Source: Staphylococcus americanisciuri (GTDB lineage: Bacteria > Bacillota > Bacilli > Staphylococcales > Staphylococcaceae). From it: a stretch of 64,000 nucleotides of DNA. Shown in pieces: positions 46,408 through 56,693 of the stretch. The notes beneath the pieces are model-generated. The model did not search any database, was not told the DNA's origin, and was given only the letters and a program-made list of their open reading frames with translations. The DNA lies in contig NZ_JANUXY010000003.1 of NCBI RefSeq assembly GCF_024814435.1, positions 178,874 to 242,873 on the forward strand, written 5' to 3'. Within the stretch, counting starts at the first letter, position 1; every line of letters begins with the position of its first letter. The translations under genes were made by a program, and so were the position numbers.

Positions 46408-47790
46408 GTGATAGAAATCCTAGAAAAAATTAACGGGCTCTTATGGGGTGCCCCAAGTTTAATTTTGTTATCTGGGACAGGTCTCTTTTTGACCTTTGTG
46501 TTAAAAGGCATGCAATTTACTAAACTATTTCATGCTTTCAAACTTGCTTTCGTCCCAGATAAAAAAGATGCCGAAAGCGAAGGCGATATTAGTAACTTTA
46601 AAGCTTTGATGACTTCACTTGCCGGAATGATTGGTAACGGGAACATCGCAGGGGTAGCGACTGCAGTAACGCTAGGTGGTCCTGGTGCGGTCTTCTGGAT
46701 GTGGGTTGTTGGTTTACTTGGGATGACAACAAAATATGCCGAGGCACTGTTAGCGATGAAATATCGTGAACAAAATGCCAACGGTGAATTCTCAAGTGGT
46801 CCAATGTACTACATAGAAAAAGGGCTAGGATCTCGTTTCAAATTTCTAGCAGTCGCTTTTGCGATGTTTGGCGCTTTTGCTGCTCTAGGTATCGGAAACA
46901 GTGTACAGTCTAACACGATTGCTGATGTTATGACTAACTCATTCAATATTAATGGCTTTATTACAGGAATTATTTTAGCCATTTTGATTTCATTGATTAT
47001 CTTTGGTGGTTTGAAACGCATTAGTAATGTTGCTGGTGTTTTTGTTCCAATGATGGCTATTTTCTATATTGGCGCATCCGTAACAATTATCATTATTAAT
47101 TATGACAAGATTATCCCAGCTTTTGGTTTAATCTTCCAATATGCTTTTACACCTGTATCAGCTGCAGGGGGCTTCACAGGTATTATGGTTATGCAAGCCG
47201 TTCAAAACGGTGTATCAAAAGGAATTTTCTCAAACGAAGCTGGTTTAGGAACTGTTGCTTTAATCTCAGGTAATGCGAAATCAGGGCATCCTGCGATTCA
47301 AGCACTCGTTGCGATGACAGGTACTTTCATTGTAACGATTGTTGTATGTACAATGACTGCGCTTGTTTTACTCGTAACAGGTTTCTGGGATCCAAGCGGT
47401 GGCTTACTGTCTGGTGTCCCACATGATCCAAAACTAGAAGCAGGTGCCTTAACAAGTGTTGCTTTTGGTTCTAGTTTAGGCGTATTAGGTGAATATGTGG
47501 TTTCATTATCTGTTATCTTTTTCGGATTCTCCACAATCATTGCTTGGTTTGTATACGGGGCAAAATGTTTCGAATACTTATTCGGCGTAAAATACGTAAT
47601 GTTATATGGCGTTGTTTATGTTGGCGCAACATTTTTAGGAACAGTTGCAGATTTACGTACAGTTTGGCTTTTTGCTGACGTCGCAAACGCATTAATGATG
47701 ATTCCTAACTTAATTGGTATCTTATTGTTATACAAAGTTATTAAGCAAGAAACAGATGATTATTTCAGACCGTCTATTCATCAAGCATAG
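46408..47790 (+). CDS. sodium:alanine (glycine) symporter, AGCS family
   Basis: About 460 residues from GTG 46408, seven bases after GGAGGGG; a GTG at 46384 lies before that RBS and is unlikely. There are about ten membrane segments. LAGMIGNGNIAGVATAVTLGGPGAVFWMW (about 71-99) is the AGCS signature (GxGNxxGV), and GVSKGIFSNEAGLGT the second conserved block. It imports alanine or glycine with Na+. A cre site sits about 30 bases upstream of the start, and a bidirectional terminator follows. Confidence 0.92.
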   Translation: MIEILEKINGLLWGAPSLILLSGTGLFLTFVLKGMQFTKLFHAFKLAFVPDKKDAESEGDISNFKALMTSLAGMIGNGNIAGVATAVTLGGPGAVFWMWVVGLLGMTTKYAEALLAMKYREQNANGEFSSGPMYYIEKGLGSRFKFLAVAFAMFGAFAALGIGNSVQSNTIADVMTNSFNINGFITGIILAILISLIIFGGLKRISNVAGVFVPMMAIFYIGASVTIIIINYDKIIPAFGLIFQYAFTPVSAAGGFTGIMVMQAVQNGVSKGIFSNEAGLGTVALISGNAKSGHPAIQALVAMTGTFIVTIVVCTMTALVLLVTGFWDPSGGLLSGVPHDPKLEAGALTSVAFGSSLGVLGEYVVSLSVIFFGFSTIIAWFVYGAKCFEYLFGVKYVMLYGVVYVGATFLGTVADLRTVWLFADVANALMMIPNLIGILLLYKVIKQETDDYFRPSIHQA

Positions 47791-47797
47791 GCATATA

Positions 47798-47833
47798 CAA
47801 AAACGACCACCGCTAAATGTGTGGTCGTTTTTG
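47798..47833. terminator. bidirectional terminator AGCS symporter / ABC exporter
   Basis: AAAAACGACCAC pairs with GTGGTCGTTTTT. Confidence 0.93.
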
Positions 47834-47847
47834 TGTACGCATTCTTA

Positions 47848-49641
47848 TTACATTAACTCTCCTCGCAACTGTAACTGATACAAGTTATAGTAGATGCCAC
47901 GTTGTGCGAGCAATTCATCATGTGTGCCACGTTCTGTAATAACGCCTTTGTTCAATACGAGGATTTGATCGGCATCTTGAATGGTCGATAAGCGATGTGC
48001 AATTGCCAATGTTGTACGACCATGACGCATTTTTGTTAATGATTGCTGAATTGCTTCTTCTGTCTCGGAATCAATATTGGCGGTCGCTTCATCAAGTAAG
48101 AGGATTTTCGGATCCATTGCCATCGTACGTGCAAAAGCAATTAACTGACGTTGTCCACTTGAAAAAGCACGTCCTTGTTCAATCACTTCATGCTCATAAC
48201 CATCTGGTAAATGCATAATGAAGTCATGCGCATGTACAAACTTTGCTGCCGCTTCAACTTGTTCAAAGGTCATGGTTGGATGATACAAACGAATATTAGA
48301 TGCGACAGTCCCATAGAAAATAAAAGGGTCTTGTAGCACGAGTCCAATATTCTGTTTCAGTATTTGGTGTGAATACTGCTTAATCGATACGCCATCAATA
48401 AAGATATCTCCGCGCTCGAACTCATAAAAGCGCATAAAGAGATTGGCAATCGTACTTTTACCCGAACCTGTATGTCCTACAAGTGCCACCGTTTGCCCAG
48501 GTTCGACTGTAAATGAAATATCATGTAACACATCATTCTTACCGTCATAACTAAAACTAACATTTTTAAATTCGATACGTCCTTGTTGAATCGTTGCTGT
48601 TTGATCGGCTTGTTGGCGTGGCGCTGCTGTTTCGTTATCCATCATATTAAATACACGACTTGCCGATACAATCGCTTGTTGGAAAATATTTAAGTTTTGA
48701 CTCACTTGATTGACGGGCTCAAAAAAGCGTTGCATATATTGGATAAAAGCGTAAATCACACCGGCTGTAACAGTTTCACTAAAACTCAATATACCAAAAT
48801 ACGCTAAAATCATAACCGTCGCAAAAGTCGAAAGCATGGTCATTGCAGGCCGTAACATTAAACTATCCAAACGCACTGTCTTGATTGTCTGCTCATAATG
48901 TTCATCATTGATCTTACCGAATTCACGTCTTAATCGTTGCTGTTGATTGAACACTTGAATAATCTTCATGCCTTCAATCGATTCTGCTAACTTGGCATTC
49001 AAATCTGACAAGCGTTGACGTGTTGCATTAAAGTATACTGACGCAAGCCGACGATATAACGCTAATACGCCCACGATTAACGGTACAAAGATCATCGCAA
49101 AGAACGCCATGCGAATATCTAAAATAAACATCATAATAAAGCTAGCAATAATCATGAAAAAGGCTTGTAAAAAGGATGTTAACACACCGGTAAACATCTC
49201 GATAATCGCCTCGGTATCATTCGTTAATCTTGAAACAATACTGCCACTCGGTGTTTCATCAAAAAATGCCATGCCCAAACGTGTAATGTCATGAAAAGCA
49301 TCAATACGCAATTGTTGAATAACTTTCAAAGCAAGATGTTGTAAATAATATACACTCAAATAAGTCGTAATGGCACCTATCATTTGAATGACAATAAAAC
49401 CCATGAACAGCCAAATAACTTGTTGCCTCGTCATCGTACCATTCAACAAATAATCATCAATAAAAATCTTCACCATATACGGAATACTCATACTCGCAGC
49501 AATTGAGATACCAAGACTGATAAATGCAAAGGCAATGAGCTTTTTAAATGGCAATGTATAGCGTAACAATCGCAATAAGACTTGCAGCTGTTCCTTTGCA
49601 GATAGTTGCTTCGCTGTTTCATTAGAAAGTCTTGCCATCAT
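47848..49641 (-). CDS. ABC exporter half-transporter B (BmrD/YheH-like)
   Basis: About 597 residues from ATG 49641 (GAGGGG five bases upstream). Six membrane helices, then the ATPase: Walker A GHTGSGKST, a signature of SSGQRQ instead of LSGGQ, Walker B ILLLDEATANID with the catalytic Glu. The degenerate signature paired with a degenerate Walker B in the partner defines one non-catalytic site, as in BmrC/BmrD and TM287/288. It overlaps the upstream gene by 20 bases, so the two surely form a heterodimer. Multidrug or lipid export is likely; the substrate is unknown. Confidence 0.92.
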   Translation of the reverse strand: MMARLSNETAKQLSAKEQLQVLLRLLRYTLPFKKLIAFAFISLGISIAASMSIPYMVKIFIDDYLLNGTMTRQQVIWLFMGFIVIQMIGAITTYLSVYYLQHLALKVIQQLRIDAFHDITRLGMAFFDETPSGSIVSRLTNDTEAIIEMFTGVLTSFLQAFFMIIASFIMMFILDIRMAFFAMIFVPLIVGVLALYRRLASVYFNATRQRLSDLNAKLAESIEGMKIIQVFNQQQRLRREFGKINDEHYEQTIKTVRLDSLMLRPAMTMLSTFATVMILAYFGILSFSETVTAGVIYAFIQYMQRFFEPVNQVSQNLNIFQQAIVSASRVFNMMDNETAAPRQQADQTATIQQGRIEFKNVSFSYDGKNDVLHDISFTVEPGQTVALVGHTGSGKSTIANLFMRFYEFERGDIFIDGVSIKQYSHQILKQNIGLVLQDPFIFYGTVASNIRLYHPTMTFEQVEAAAKFVHAHDFIMHLPDGYEHEVIEQGRAFSSGQRQLIAFARTMAMDPKILLLDEATANIDSETEEAIQQSLTKMRHGRTTLAIAHRLSTIQDADQILVLNKGVITERGTHDELLAQRGIYYNLYQLQLRGELM

Positions 49642-51412
49642 GCTCACCCCTCTCTACTTGCTGTGTTAAATCTTCCCTCAGACGGGCTTGCATCGCTTGG
49701 GCATGGAAAGTCTCTGCATACCAACCACCCTGGTCAAGCAACACATCATGTGTGCCACGTTCAATAATCGTACCATCACGCATAACCAAAATCATATCGG
49801 CATGCATCACTGCACTCATGCGATGTGCTGTAATCATATTGGTTTTACCTTGACGTGTCTGTTTCAAATTGTGCAAAATAGCTGCTTCTGTTTCAGCATC
49901 CACAGCTGATAATGCATCGTCCAAAATCAATACTTCTGGATCCGTCATCAGTGCACGCGCAATGGATATCCGCTGTTTCTGACCACCAGATAACGATACA
50001 CCACGTTCACCAACAACTGTATCATAACCATCAGGAAGCGCCATAATATCACGATGAATATGACTCAACTGACTCGCACGATAAAGGACATCATCCGTAA
50101 CATCCGGTTGGCTGAACGCAATATTCCCACGAATGGTTGATGAGAATAAAAAGTGTTCTTGTGGCACATAGCCAAATTGTGCCCGTAGCTGATCCAATGC
50201 ATAATCACGAATCGGTTTATCACCATATTGAATATCAGATGGTTGCGCAGTGTCGAATTCACGCAACAACAACCGTAATAACAAACTTTTACCTGAGCCG
50301 GTACTACCCACAATGCCAATTGTCATGCCTGGTACCAAGGTGAACTTAATATCGTGAAGACGCGGTGTTGAATCTTTAGGAAATTGAAAAGCTTGAATAT
50401 CGAATGTAATATTTCCAGATGGCTTTTCTCCTGTATCACTACTTTCTTGTATGTCATTCTCCACTTGTTCAATTTGACGAATGCGATCATACGATGCATG
50501 GCCGCGCTGTACAATATTAAAGAAAAACCCTAACGCCAATAACGGCCATACCAGCATACTTAGATAAGTGGTAAATGTCACGAGCGCTCCAATCGTCAGT
50601 TCACCGTTCATTATCATCATAGCGCCAAATATCATGCTGAGTAAATAACTACTTCCTAATACTAACTGAATCGTCGGATCAAACAATGCATCAATCTTTG
50701 CGACGCGCATATTTTTGGATACAACATCATCACTCAACTTACGGAAATCTTCCTCATCGTCCACTTCATAACCGAATGATTTAATTACTTTAATCCCCGC
50801 AATACTTTCTTGTGTTTTATCATTCATCTCACTAAAAGATGCCTGTGCCTCTTTAAATGTTTTATGTAATAAACGTCCGTAATAATTCGTTGCCATAACA
50901 AGAATAGGCAGTGGCAAAATAGCAATAAGTGTTAGCTTAGGACTCACAGTTATCGCCATCATTGCCAACGTCATTCCCCCAGTAATGAGCGCATCCCCTA
51001 TCGTCATCACACCAATACCTGCAGAACTTTGAACTGCACGAATATCATTAGTCGCATGTGCCATTAAATCCCCCGTACGATATTTTTGATAAAACGACGG
51101 GCTCATCAACGTATATTTAGCATATAAACGTTCACGTAATATGCGCCCTAACTTCGCACTTGCCCCAAACAACTGCATGCGTGAAATAAAACGTAATAAA
51201 TACACCGCAATCCCTAACCCGAAAATAATAAGTAAATACATCACTAACAAACGAGGTGTTAAAGTTTTATTCGTAATATGGTCAATCACAAGCCCAATAA
51301 TTTTTGGGGGCATTAAACTGCAAAATGTCGTTACAATCATCGCCGTAAATGCGATGATATAACGCTTTCTTTCTTGTTTTAAAAACCAACTCAACTCTCG
51401 AAACACCTTCAT
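49622..51412 (-). CDS. ABC exporter half-transporter A (BmrC/YheI-like, degenerate ATPase site)
   Basis: About 596 residues from ATG 51412, six bases after GGAGGTG; upstream ATGs overlap the RBS. Six membrane helices, Walker A GSTGSGKS, canonical signature LSGGQKQRISIARAL and Walker B VLILDDALSAVD, where Asp replaces the catalytic Glu. It is the first gene of a two-gene operon. The pairing of a DD Walker B with a canonical signature is the mirror image of its partner, so only one composite ATP site should be active. Confidence 0.92.
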   Translation of the reverse strand: MKVFRELSWFLKQERKRYIIAFTAMIVTTFCSLMPPKIIGLVIDHITNKTLTPRLLVMYLLIIFGLGIAVYLLRFISRMQLFGASAKLGRILRERLYAKYTLMSPSFYQKYRTGDLMAHATNDIRAVQSSAGIGVMTIGDALITGGMTLAMMAITVSPKLTLIAILPLPILVMATNYYGRLLHKTFKEAQASFSEMNDKTQESIAGIKVIKSFGYEVDDEEDFRKLSDDVVSKNMRVAKIDALFDPTIQLVLGSSYLLSMIFGAMMIMNGELTIGALVTFTTYLSMLVWPLLALGFFFNIVQRGHASYDRIRQIEQVENDIQESSDTGEKPSGNITFDIQAFQFPKDSTPRLHDIKFTLVPGMTIGIVGSTGSGKSLLLRLLLREFDTAQPSDIQYGDKPIRDYALDQLRAQFGYVPQEHFLFSSTIRGNIAFSQPDVTDDVLYRASQLSHIHRDIMALPDGYDTVVGERGVSLSGGQKQRISIARALMTDPEVLILDDALSAVDAETEAAILHNLKQTRQGKTNMITAHRMSAVMHADMILVMRDGTIIERGTHDVLLDQGGWYAETFHAQAMQARLREDLTQQVERGEHDGKTF

Positions 51413-51620
51413 GCACATCACCTCCATACTGCATTTATCTCTACTGACGATTCATTAGAAATCACAATAATTTGTTGTATCTTCTATCATATACAAATTA
51501 TCTCATGAGACAAAGCAATTGAGACTTATAGTTTTTTCTTATCTCTTACATACTATACCTCTTAACACCCTATATTTAACTTCCCATCTTCACCCAATAT
51601 CAATACCTATATCTCACTCG

Positions 51621-53243
51621 TTAGCGCTCGTATACCACTTTACCAGCTACTATCGTTCGCAACACACCTATATCTAGCAATGAGACACTTTTATCCAATG
51701 GATTCCCCGTTAGACAGACTAAGTCCGCATTCGCTCCAGGTTGAATTACACCTTGCTTACCTGTCGCACCGTTCAACATTGCTGCGTCACACGTCATCGC
51801 AGCTAAGGCAGCATATCGTGACAAGCACTCAGCTGCCCCAATCTGCACATTCGCACTTGTGCGTCGCTCACAAGCATGATGCATCAAGTGCAGTGGTTCA
51901 ATGGGCGTTACCGGTGTATCCGCATGTAACGTATAACATACCCCTAACATGCGTGCCGTTTCAGTTGGAAAAATGTGTTGTACGCGTTCCTGCCCTAGCA
52001 ACTCCGTGCGTAAACGTTCTCCTGTTGCTGCAATTTGATTCGTAAAAAACGAACCCCCAATGTCATATTGTGCCATCAATTGCAGCTGCTTGGGTGTTAC
52101 CGTATGTAAGTGTTCGATGCGATGACGGCACGTCGTATTACGATAGGGTGCCGTGGCTATATATGCCTCTAATGTACGCTGAATGGCCACGTCACCAATC
52201 GCATGTGTGATGAGATGATATCCACGTTGTTGAAAGTCAACAAACTGACGATACATCTCATCTACCGTTATGACCGGGTCGGGTGCCTGATATCCATCTG
52301 CGTAGGCAGACGATAATGCTGCTGTTCGCAACGCCATCGTACCGTCTGCGAAGAACTTGACACCGTTAGCGTTTGCCATACCCTTTGAATGCTGACGAAA
52401 ACGTATCGCCCAATCGTTATGTGTCGTTCTGCGATACTCAGGATATGCATTCAATGTATCAGCTTGCAACGTCCAACGGCTGCGAATACGTTGTGGGGTC
52501 GCCAAGAATTGACATACCCCTTCCACTTCGCTTTTGCCGTATAAGCCACCAACGTTGAGCTCACTCAGTTCTGTGATGCCAGCTCGCAGGTATATGGCAA
52601 CGCCTTCGTTAAGACATGCCGCAATGTATTCAGGCACGAGTTGCGGCGACTGACGTTTCGCACTCGGGATCGAATAGAAGTCACAAATATGCCCCGTAAG
52701 CCTCCCCGTTGTGTCACGTGTGTAAAAGGCTTGCGGAGGGTCAACGTCTGTCAATTCGATGCCGACACGTTCTAGTGCAACGGTGTTCAACACGACTGAA
52801 TGGAAGGACGCATGTTCCAACAAAATTGGAATGTCTGAACTGATCTGATCCAAGTCGTGGCGTGTTGGATGACGTTGTTCGGAAAATTGCTCCGCTTCAT
52901 AACCGACAATTTTCAACCAACCGTTCGGTGTGAGCGAAGTGTTGGGTAAAATCTGACGCATGGTGTCGATGAGTGCGGCGATAGATGTGATGCCTGCACA
53001 TGAGGGAAAGGGATTCTGAACGCTTCCCATGATAATGTGACTGTGTGTATCAATCATACCGGGTATGACGTACTGTCCTTGGACATCTAACACTGTGTTA
53101 GCTTCTGTTATTTCATATATATGCCCTTGTTTTTCTATATGTATGATGATGCCATTTTCTATTTTAATCGTTCCTAAATACGGTGGGTGTTCCTGTGTCA
53201 TATCGATAATCATCGCATTGACGAGTCGTGTTATTTGTTGCAT
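51621..53243 (-). CDS. YtcJ-like metal-dependent amidohydrolase
   Basis: 540 residues. The amidohydrolase metal site DTHSHI (about 62-67) follows the GxxVxPGxxDxHxH pattern (GQYVIPGMIDTHSHIIMG). HAIGDVAIQ (about 337-345) supplies another ligand His, and the C-terminal segment GVIQPGANADLVCLTGNP is standard for the family. YtcJ/amidohydrolase_3 proteins hydrolyse N-acyl or formamide groups; the substrate is unknown. GGGAGGGG precedes the ATG. Monocistronic, downstream of the trp terminator on the same strand. Confidence 0.87.
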   Translation of the reverse strand: MQQITRLVNAMIIDMTQEHPPYLGTIKIENGIIIHIEKQGHIYEITEANTVLDVQGQYVIPGMIDTHSHIIMGSVQNPFPSCAGITSIAALIDTMRQILPNTSLTPNGWLKIVGYEAEQFSEQRHPTRHDLDQISSDIPILLEHASFHSVVLNTVALERVGIELTDVDPPQAFYTRDTTGRLTGHICDFYSIPSAKRQSPQLVPEYIAACLNEGVAIYLRAGITELSELNVGGLYGKSEVEGVCQFLATPQRIRSRWTLQADTLNAYPEYRRTTHNDWAIRFRQHSKGMANANGVKFFADGTMALRTAALSSAYADGYQAPDPVITVDEMYRQFVDFQQRGYHLITHAIGDVAIQRTLEAYIATAPYRNTTCRHRIEHLHTVTPKQLQLMAQYDIGGSFFTNQIAATGERLRTELLGQERVQHIFPTETARMLGVCYTLHADTPVTPIEPLHLMHHACERRTSANVQIGAAECLSRYAALAAMTCDAAMLNGATGKQGVIQPGANADLVCLTGNPLDKSVSLLDIGVLRTIVAGKVVYER

Positions 53244-53284
53244 ATGCCCCTCCCCTTTGCTTCCCTCATTTATCCTTAGCTTAT

Positions 53285-53329
53285 AAAAAAACGGGACGGA
53301 AATCTTCTATTAAGATCTCATCGTCCCAT
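53285..53329 (-). terminator. trp operon terminator
   Basis: Minus strand: GGGACGATGAGATCTT pairs with GAAGATTTCCGTCCC, followed by GTTTTTTT. Confidence 0.88.
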
Positions 53330-53336
53330 TTTATTG

Positions 53337-54071
53337 CTATTCTACCGTGTCCAATGTCTGACGAATACCTGACAAATATTGCACTGTCTCTGCCTGTGTA
53401 TCTGACTCAAAGCGCTTCACAATTTCACTGCCGATAATAATGCCGTCTGCGATCGTTGCCAATTGTTGTACTTGTTCTGCTGTGCGAATGCCAAACCCTG
53501 TAAACACTGGTACATCACTATTGCGTTGGATGAGTCCTAACTTCTTACGTAATTCCGGATGAAATTCGCCGTTTTGACCCGTAACTTGATTCATCGTAAC
53601 CGTATAAATAAAACCTTCTGCCTGACGTGCAATCGTTTGAATACGTTCTGTGTCTGCAGTCATCGCAATCAGTGAAATCAGCTTAAGTTGACGTTCAGGA
53701 TAACGTGCTTTTAATTCTGCAATATATTCAGCTGGCATATCTGGAATAATCAAACCGTAAACACCTGCCGCTTCTGCATCACGAATAAATGCTGCTTCAC
53801 CATAAGATTCAATCGTATGCATATAGGTCATCAATAGATATTTGACTTGTATCGTTTCTTTATGTGCTGTCAATGTTTCAAGAATGCGTTGTGCCGTCAT
53901 ACCTTGTTGAATCGCACGTTGACCTGCTGCCATAATAACTGGACCATCTGCCACTGGATCTGAGAACGGAACACCAATTTCTACAAAATCCGCACCTGCA
54001 TGTTCCAATGTTTTTAAGTTGTCGATAAAGTCCATGTTGCCCATAATATAGGTCACAAATTGTTTACGCAT
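53337..54071 (-). CDS. trpA: tryptophan synthase alpha chain
   Basis: 244 residues from ATG 54071, which overlaps the trpB stop and has AAGGCGG eight bases upstream; the GTG at 54080 is less likely. [19 protein letters not shown] (about 29-47) contains the catalytic Glu and Asp region, and [10 protein letters not shown] the phosphate-binding end. It cleaves indole-3-glycerol phosphate to indole, passed to TrpB. Last gene of the operon. About 20 residues shorter than the enterobacterial enzyme, as usual in staphylococci. Confidence 0.95.
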   Translation of the reverse strand: MRKQFVTYIMGNMDFIDNLKTLEHAGADFVEIGVPFSDPVADGPVIMAAGQRAIQQGMTAQRILETLTAHKETIQVKYLLMTYMHTIESYGEAAFIRDAEAAGVYGLIIPDMPAEYIAELKARYPERQLKLISLIAMTADTERIQTIARQAEGFIYTVTMNQVTGQNGEFHPELRKKLGLIQRNSDVPVFTGFGIRTAEQVQQLATIADGIIIGSEIVKRFESDTQAETVQYLSGIRQTLDTVE

Positions 54072-55281
54072 GTGCTTCACCGCCTTGTTCTTTCATATAT
54101 GTTCGAATCGTCTCCATATCTTTATCTCCACGACCAGAGACCGTCACGACAATAATCTGCTCTTTATCCATTTGAGGTGCGAGTTTTTCAACATAACTAA
54201 TCGCATGTGCACTTTCAATTGCTGGGATAATCCCTTCTGCTTGAGAAAAACGTATAAGTGCTTGCATTGCCTCATCATCGGTTGCAGAAACATAGTTTAC
54301 ACGACCAATTTCATGATAATAGCTATGTTCGGGACCTACGCCTGGATAATCCAAACCGGCTGAAATCGAATGTGCTTGTGCGATTTGGTGATTATCATCT
54401 TGAATAAGATACATCTTGGCACCATGTAAAACACCTACGTCCCCACAGTTCAGAGCGAGTGCATGACGATTTGTATGCGCGCCTTCACCTGCCGCTTCCA
54501 CACCGTAAAGCTTCACGCTGTCATCTTCAATGAATGGATAAAATGTCCCAATGGCATTCGACCCTCCACCAATACAAGCAACTACAGCGTCTGGCAAGCG
54601 TCCTTCTCGATTTTGGACAGCTGTTTTAATTTCATCTCCAATAACACGTTGGAAGTCTCGTACCATCGTTGGAAATGGATCTGGTCCTAACGCTGACCCC
54701 AATAAGTAATGCGTATCATCCACATGTGCCACCCAATATTGTAGCGCCTTGTTCACCGCATCAGACAACGTCCCTTGACCATCTGTTACCGATACGACTT
54801 TGGCTCCAAGCAATTCCATACGAAAGACGTTTAACTGTTGACGTTTAATATCTTCCTCACCCATAAAAACAATCAATTCCATATCAAATAGCGCTGCAAC
54901 GGTCGCACTTGCCACACCATGCTGGCCGGCACCTGTTTCGGCAACAAGCTTCTTTTTACCCATGCGACGAGCAAGTAATGCTTGCCCTAAAGCATTATTG
55001 ATTTTATGTGCGCCCGTATGATTCAAATCTTCTCTTTTTAAATAGATTTTTGCGCCACCCAATTGTTCTGTCAATGACGCAGCGTAAGTTAGTGGAGATT
55101 CTCGCCCTACGTATTCTTTTAAATACCGATGATACGTTTCTTGAAAGGTCTTATCTTGTTTCGCAGCTTCATATGCGTCTTTTAACTCCAAAATAGCTGG
55201 CATCAACGTTTCTGGCACATAACGACCACCATAACGCCCGAAAAAACCCTGTTCATCTGCATGTAATTGTATCTTTGTCAT
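54064..55281 (-). CDS. trpB: tryptophan synthase beta chain
   Basis: 405 residues. The PLP lysine lies in [19 protein letters not shown] (about 86-104; second Lys in HKINN), the phosphate-binding loop is [12 protein letters not shown], and [10 protein letters not shown] is conserved. It condenses indole with serine. The start overlaps the trpF stop (ATGA). Confidence 0.98.
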   Translation of the reverse strand: MTKIQLHADEQGFFGRYGGRYVPETLMPAILELKDAYEAAKQDKTFQETYHRYLKEYVGRESPLTYAASLTEQLGGAKIYLKREDLNHTGAHKINNALGQALLARRMGKKKLVAETGAGQHGVASATVAALFDMELIVFMGEEDIKRQQLNVFRMELLGAKVVSVTDGQGTLSDAVNKALQYWVAHVDDTHYLLGSALGPDPFPTMVRDFQRVIGDEIKTAVQNREGRLPDAVVACIGGGSNAIGTFYPFIEDDSVKLYGVEAAGEGAHTNRHALALNCGDVGVLHGAKMYLIQDDNHQIAQAHSISAGLDYPGVGPEHSYYHEIGRVNYVSATDDEAMQALIRFSQAEGIIPAIESAHAISYVEKLAPQMDKEQIIVVTVSGRGDKDMETIRTYMKEQGGEAHA

Positions 55282-55910
55282 GATTCAATGCCTCCTAAAT
55301 AATGTTGGATTGCCTTCATTTTTTGTAATGATTTATATCCTTTTTGCTCCCCTTCAATGCCACTTGCAATATCGATGCCTTTAACATGTGGCACCTGTGC
55401 GATTAATGTCGGTAATGTCTCTCGATTCAAACCACCTGCAATAACAATTTTTTCGAGCGATACATTATCTAACACACGCCAATCAAACATACCTCCCATT
55501 CCCCCATACATATGAGACGGTGTATCCACCAATAAGCGATCAACATACGATGCATATTGGTCAATCTGTTTCGCAAGTGTCTCAGTCCCTTTCAGCGCTT
55601 TGAATACTTGAATATCTGGTAATAACATGCGCAATTGTTGAATGTATGTCACTGGTTCGTCGCCATGAAGTTGCACCGTATTAATATGGGTCTCTTGAAC
55701 AAGTCGTTGGAGCATGTTGTGCGGCATATTAACGGTTACTGCAACACGATCGATATGTGCTGGAATCTCTGCTGACAATCGTTTGACCGCTGCCAAATCC
55801 ACATAGCGTGCACTCAATGGATACATCACAAAGCCAATTGCATTTATGTCACACTCACATGCTGAATGTACATCTTGTAATCGTGTAAAGCCACAATATT
55901 TTACATACAT
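55278..55910 (-). CDS. trpF: phosphoribosylanthranilate isomerase
   Basis: 210 residues. The N-terminal [10 protein letters not shown] holds the catalytic Cys (the family has KICG), and [18 protein letters not shown] and LLVDTPS follow as expected for the barrel. The ATG directly follows the trpC stop (TAAATG), with AAGGAGG inside the trpC end. Confidence 0.95.
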   Translation of the reverse strand: MYVKYCGFTRLQDVHSACECDINAIGFVMYPLSARYVDLAAVKRLSAEIPAHIDRVAVTVNMPHNMLQRLVQETHINTVQLHGDEPVTYIQQLRMLLPDIQVFKALKGTETLAKQIDQYASYVDRLLVDTPSHMYGGMGGMFDWRVLDNVSLEKIVIAGGLNRETLPTLIAQVPHVKGIDIASGIEGEQKGYKSLQKMKAIQHYLGGIES

Positions 55911-56693
55911 TTAGCGTGCCTCCTTATACACTCTCAATTGTGTCAACGTGCTACTCACATCGTCTGATTTCATCAATGTTTCACCAACAAGAATGCCATC
56001 AATACCAGAAGTTACCAGCTTTGTAACGTCTTCCGCTGTTCTAATGCCACTCTCTGAAATATAATGTATGCCTGGTACGCGTGTTTTAAGCATATCCAAC
56101 GTATGTTGAACATTCGTTTTAAATGTTCTTAAGTCTCGATTGTTCACACCAATGAATGTAGGATTAATCTCTAATGCACGTTCAAGTTCTTCTTCATCAT
56201 GTACTTCCACTAATACTTCTAGCCCTTTGTAGTTTGCATAATCATGTAACACTTGCAATTCATCATCAGATAATATGTTCACAATGAGCAAGATAAGCGA
56301 TGCACCTGCACGATGAGCCACATCAATTTGTTTCTTATGGATAATGAAGTCCTTGCACAACACAGGCAACGATGTATGTTGTGTTAGGTTAACAAGGCGT
56401 TCAAAACTACCACCAAAATATTTTTCGTCCGTTAAAATGGAAATAGCTGAAGCACCTGCTTGGGTATATTCAATGACTTGAGCTTCTAAATCTCGAACGG
56501 GGATATCTGACACGGATGGACTTTTTGATTTTACTTCTGCAATAACTCCGATACGATTATCTTGCGCTATTATAGTTTGTAACGCCTGCTTATGCGTAAC
56601 GTTAACTGCTGGTAATTCATCTAACAATGCATCATAATAACCTGACTGCAACAACATGTGTTTGTAAGCAACAATATCATCTAATATCGTCAT
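55911..56693 (-). CDS. trpC: indole-3-glycerol phosphate synthase
   Basis: 260 residues. Motifs IGVIAEVKSKSPSVSD (catalytic Lys/Glu strand), LTDEKYFGGSFE, CKDFI and GVNNRDLRTF match IGPS. It closes the indole ring. The start overlaps trpD by 17 bases. Confidence 0.97.
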   Translation of the reverse strand: MTILDDIVAYKHMLLQSGYYDALLDELPAVNVTHKQALQTIIAQDNRIGVIAEVKSKSPSVSDIPVRDLEAQVIEYTQAGASAISILTDEKYFGGSFERLVNLTQHTSLPVLCKDFIIHKKQIDVAHRAGASLILLIVNILSDDELQVLHDYANYKGLEVLVEVHDEEELERALEINPTFIGVNNRDLRTFKTNVQHTLDMLKTRVPGIHYISESGIRTAEDVTKLVTSGIDGILVGETLMKSDDVSSTLTQLRVYKEAR

